Below are positions 60,160 to 64,000 of a DNA stretch of 64,000 bases, in pieces. Origin of the DNA: Nilaparvata lugens (Eukaryota; Arthropoda; Insecta; Hemiptera; Delphacidae); the NCBI RefSeq assembly GCF_014356525.2, contig NC_052505.1, positions 55,280,610 through 55,344,609 on the forward strand, written 5' to 3'. The stretch's first letter is position 1; every line of letters starts with the position of its first letter. The notes under the pieces were generated by a model. It worked only from the letters and a program-made list of their open reading frames with translations. It did not search any database and was not told the origin of the DNA. Position numbers and translations under genes: made by a program.

Positions 60160-62714
60160 GGGAGTTGCTGGTCTTCCATCGGGCGCCTCCCCATGTGGCG
60201 GATTGAGGAATGCCTCCTAGATATAGGGGGTACCGGGGAAATCAAATACCGTGGGTGGAATAAAACCAGCAACAAAACTGCTGCCTTGCAGACGGAGCTC
60301 AGTGGACATTCAAAGGCTAAGGGAAGGAAACCCCAACAGAAAAATTGACCTCTACCTTGTAGTTTGGTATTGGCTTACCAAAGGCTAGGGAGGGAGACCC
60401 GAGAAAATGACCTGGTCCTCCAGGTTGGAGGTTAGGCGAGGGGCTGATAACTCCTCCCTGTGAAGAAAAGTGTATTGTGAATCCTCAAAATGAGCCTCGG
60501 AATAGGATTGCCTACAACGGAAACAGAATTGGAAATAGGAAAAAAAATTGATTAAGGAAATGAGAACACATATTGAAAGTAGCCACTTGGAATGTTAGAA
60601 CTATGTTGCAACCAGGAAAAATGATGGAAGTAGCAAATAAGACTATTAAATATAAGAGGTATTGATTTAGTCACATTGCAAGAGACTAGATGAATGGGAA
60701 GTGGTAGGATTGACAAGGAAGAATTCACCTTACTATACAGTAGACCAGAAGTTAGAACAGGACAAGCTGGAGCAGCATTTCTCATTAGCTGAAAGTTAAG
60801 AGATAGTCTACTCTCATTTGAGCCAGTTAGTGATAGATGCAAGTTACGGTTAAAAGGACGTTTCAGGAACATGTTTTTTCTATTGGCCTATGCCCAACTG
60901 AAGAAGCACCTGAAGAGCTTAAATCTGACTTCTATGACAAGCTGGGCCAAGTTTGTGATAAAATCCCAAAACATGACATGCTATTACTACTTGGGGATTT
61001 TAATGCTCAAATTGGGGAGGAAGATCAACTTCCAGGAATTGCAGGGCAGCATACTCTGCATGAAAGTTCGAATGAGAATGGTTTACTACTGGCTCAACTT
61101 GCAGCAGAGCAAAACCTCTCAATAGTTTTCACCAGATTTCCTCACACAAACATCCATAAGGGGACTTGGAAGGTTCCTGGCTCTGACACTACCACTCTAA
61201 TTGATCATGTTCTTGCATCACAAAGACATGCCACCTCGATAATTGATGTCAGATCTGCAAGGGGACCTAACTGTGAGTCAGACCATTTCATGGTAGTGAC
61301 AAAGGTGATAGAGGGATTATCTATAGTCGAAAATGTCAGAGGAGAAAAGAAACAAAAGTGGAATGTGGAGGCTTTGAAAAATGCACAGACCAGGACTGCT
61401 TATGAAAGTGCAATTAGCGAAAAATTGGATAAATGGGAGCAGGAAGGTAATGGAGAAGAGGAAAATCTGGATGGTGTTCGGACAAGACTAAAGGACATTA
61501 TAGTAGAGACTGCAGCTGGCATTATCGGAAAGAAGAAGAGAGTAAGAAATGCTGACTGGTGCGATGAAGAATGTAGGCTGGTGATTGAGGAAAGGATTAG
61601 ACTGAGGCTGGCTGTAATGCAAAGAGTGACAAGAGGCAATGTTAAAATCTACAAGGCAAGCAGACAGAAAGAAAAAACTTATTAGGAAGAGAAAACGAGA
61701 ATACCTCGAAAGGCAGTTAGCAGACTTTGAAAACTTACATACCAGAATGAAACAAGGAAATTTCATCAACCAGTCAAAGTAATGGGTAGGGGCTTCCAAC
61801 CAAGGACCAACATGTGCAGAAATAAGAATGGTGAAGTGATTTCTGAAGAATCGAAAGTGTTGGAGAGATGGGCAGAACATTTCCAAGATGTATTGAATGT
61901 CCAATTTAAAAAAAATGAGGAAAACTGATTTGTAGCAACTATTGAGGGATTACTCTGTTGAATGTTGCCTACAAGATATTATCCTCCATCCTTCTGAAGA
62001 GAATGACCATATTTTTGCTATATGCCAACTAATGAAGAAATGCATAGAATACAATGTTGATTTGCACATCCTTTTCGTCGATTTCAAACAGTCATTTGGC
62101 TCTGTGGAAATTAAAAACCTACAAGAAGCCCCGGGAAGTTTTGGTTCCCCTAGAAAACTAATAAGACTGGCGTCCATGATCCTGTCAAATAAATATGACA
62201 AGGTACTTGCTGGAAGAAAAACGAGCAGAGCATTCCAAATAGAGCAAGGGGTTGGACAGGGTGATGCATTGTCAGCACTACTTTTCAACTTAGCTCTGCA
62301 CAAAGTTGTCCAAGAACTAGAACTCACAGGGAACATCCTATTTGAATCCAAGCAAGGTTTAGCCTATGCTGATGACATTGCGTTGGTGGTTCGAATTTCA
62401 GCAGCTCTGAAGAAAGTTATTTTGACTCTGGAAAAAATGGACACACTATAGGTCTTGAAGTTGATACTAACCAGACCAAGTATATGAAGATGACCTCATT
62501 GCTGGCAAGACGAGCAGCGCAAGATTTTGAAGTTGAGGAATTCAAATTCGAAAGTGTGGAGAGTTTTTCTTACCTTGGAACTGAACTGAATGTAAGCAAT
62601 AACCTGAGTCAGGAAATTGAAAAGAGAATTGATCAGGGTAGCAGAGCTTACTTTGCAAATAGAAGTTGTGACGGCCTTGCTCCAAGGAGGGCCCACAAAA
62701 AATGGAAATTATAA
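60160..62714 (+). pseudogene. Second RTE-type LINE: leader, endonuclease and RT, badly broken
   Basis: The leader (60160-60560) has the RTE-type GGTACCGGGGAA and GACCTGGTCCTCCAGG text. The endonuclease follows: LKVATWNVRTMLQPGKM, DLVTLQETRWMGSGRI (other frame), then from 60837 LLLLGDFNAQIGEED, FPHTNIHKGTWK, LIDHVLASQRHATSIIDVRS and CESDHFMVV. The RT (61942-62451) has LFVDFKQSFGSVE, GVGQGDALSALLFNLALHK and GLAYADDIALVV; then SVESFSYLGTELN and AYFANRS, ending near 62714. There are frameshifts near 60650, 60840, 61690 and 62450, part of the RT fingers is missing, and the C-terminus is lost. It differs enough from the 31-34 kb copy to be another RTE family. Confidence 0.92.
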
Positions 62715-62892
62715 ACTTGGAGTCATTAAACAAAAAACCAAAATTATAATCATGAATCATGAGTACTGTTTCCCAGCGTTTGATGCCCCACGTTGTGTCG
62801 GCATGTGTCACATACTGCTCCGTGGAGGGGCATGGATATGCACTAAATGAATAATAGTAATTGGAGTAATTGAATTAAAAACCCAAATAAAC

Positions 62893-63520
62893 AGTTGGAA
62901 AATTTGAAATTATGAAACTGTACTTTGTAGTTATAGGTTAGGTTGACTTTCATCCATCTTGTTAAAGCATAGATGTCACTGAGTTACAAGGATCTAGGCA
63001 GGGTGTATGGTATATAGACAAGATGGATTGGAAAAAGTAATTTGCTAAATCGATAGGTTGGCGGTCTACAAAGGTAGCCGAAGTAGGGACTCTAAATTTC
63101 CAAATTAACACTGTAGGTGGGAATGTAGTGAATCAAAATCAAATCCAATTCAGTAATAAAATGCAGTTCAGTTTGAATCTGTCTATTTTGATCAATGCTG
63201 TCGCTAGGATCAGACAGAGATTTGAACTCCTGAGTGAGTTCACTCTCCAAATAATAACAAATGTACTTAGATTCTAGTACCTGTGTTACAATTTGAAGAG
63301 ATATTAGACCGCACAAGACAACAGACAAAATGTCAAATCCATGCGAACCGGTCTCTGATAAATACTATAGGTTGTAAGATTGCAAAGTGCCAAACCAGAA
63401 GAGTAAATACTCCGAGTACCGAGTTTAATTTTGATGTTGTCTATGCGACCTTTTACCTCTCCTTGTGTCATTAACTGGTTGTTAATGCTGGATCCAATAC
63501 ATCTCGATGCGGTAGGTTAA
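62893..63520 (-). pseudogene. Duplicated gene fragment of unknown family, copy 2
   Basis: Homologous to 50475-51066. On the minus strand: GSSINNQLMTQGEVKGRIDN, LGTRSIYSSGLALCNL, then a one-base frame change to VVLCGLISLQIVTQVLESKY, YYLESELTQEFKS and IQTELHFITELDLI. VDRQPIDLANYFFQS appears in yet another frame. The frame breaks make this copy a pseudogene, or mean that the real structure has introns. Same orientation as copy 1. Confidence 0.45.
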
Positions 63521-64000
63521 TAGCAGTCGACTTTACTTGATTTAGGTGGATATCTCCAATAAAGAGTTTTATTATTTGATATGAATATCGACTACCATCT
63601 ACCACCAGGAGAAATAATGTTCTTATAATAGATATGATACTCAATAATATCTGACTACAGCATAACAGGTCCTGCATGATCGATATGTGTCAGTTGAGAA
63701 AGAACAAACTTGGAGGTGTAATGAAATAAATTCAGAGCAGTGAAAAGATAATATAAATATATTGTGAAGAAGATTCTCAAATAGCAAAAAATTGAATTGA
63801 CAGATGAACAGATTATACAAAATATAGTTTCCAACTGATAATGAGTGAATATTAAATGATAACAAATTTGAATCTTCGAATGATAGATACTGTATGAAAA
63901 TTTAATAATTTCTAATTGATTAAATTGAGATGGGTGATAACCCTTGGAAAGGGACATAAGACATACAAAATTAAATAGGCCAAGTAGGCTAATACAAAAT
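63521..64000. other. No gene recognised
   Basis: AT-rich sequence to the window end. Open frames are short and without motif. Confidence 0.5.

Overview
The window looks like intergenic and intronic DNA from an insect nuclear genome. It is AT-rich, has no bacterial-type gene packing, carries long (CA)n and (TA)n microsatellites, and is dominated by decayed eukaryotic transposable elements. The element mix (BEL/Pao, Penelope-like, RTE and Jockey-like LINEs, piggyBac, hAT, PIF/Harbinger, Helitron ends, THAP-domain sequence) plus several dispersed repeats that I associate with planthopper DNA suggest a hemipteran, possibly a delphacid such as Nilaparvata. The species guess is inference from memory; no single-copy marker gene confirms it.

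Layout. 0.2-4.6 kb: PIF/Harbinger remnant, the 3' end of a Jockey-like LINE with a (TCAA)n tail, a TIR-bounded insertion with a possible first coding exon, a Helitron 3' end, and a BEL/Pao integrase ending in its LTR. 4.6-13.1 kb: a near-identical 3.4-kb direct duplication containing tandem 281-bp monomers interrupted by a foldback hAT element; the second hAT copy is complete, with an exact 8-bp target duplication. 13-31 kb: mostly non-coding, with a broken piggyBac transposase, foldback MITEs, minisatellites, a LINE RT fragment, Helitron-like ends, and a palindromic satellite beside a CA microsatellite. 31-34 kb: an almost intact RTE/BovB-type LINE broken by one frameshift. 34-44 kb: MITEs, long foldbacks, two striking hairpins or palindromes (36.4-36.6 and 43.7-43.8 kb), a second palindromic satellite, a LINE RT fragment, and a small THAP-domain gene whose apparent intron holds a foldback element. 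44-49.4 kb: a minus-strand LINE, then a Penelope-like element whose 5' half is inverted relative to its 3' half. 50-64 kb: an exon-like block, an unrecognised locally duplicated sequence family (50.6, 51.6 and 63.2 kb), tRNA-derived SINE-like units, a long G-poor region, and a second RTE-type LINE.

Host genes are scarce. The best candidates are the THAP gene (41181-42014), a 150-nt symmetrical exon at 50210-50359 (+), a minus-strand exon at 35508-35619, and weaker exon candidates at 2566, 26243, 28304 and 36932. None belongs to a complete gene visible here. The elements do not form one pathway: most are dead relics, and the nested insertions record successive transposition. Coordinates of decayed elements are approximate to some tens of bases.
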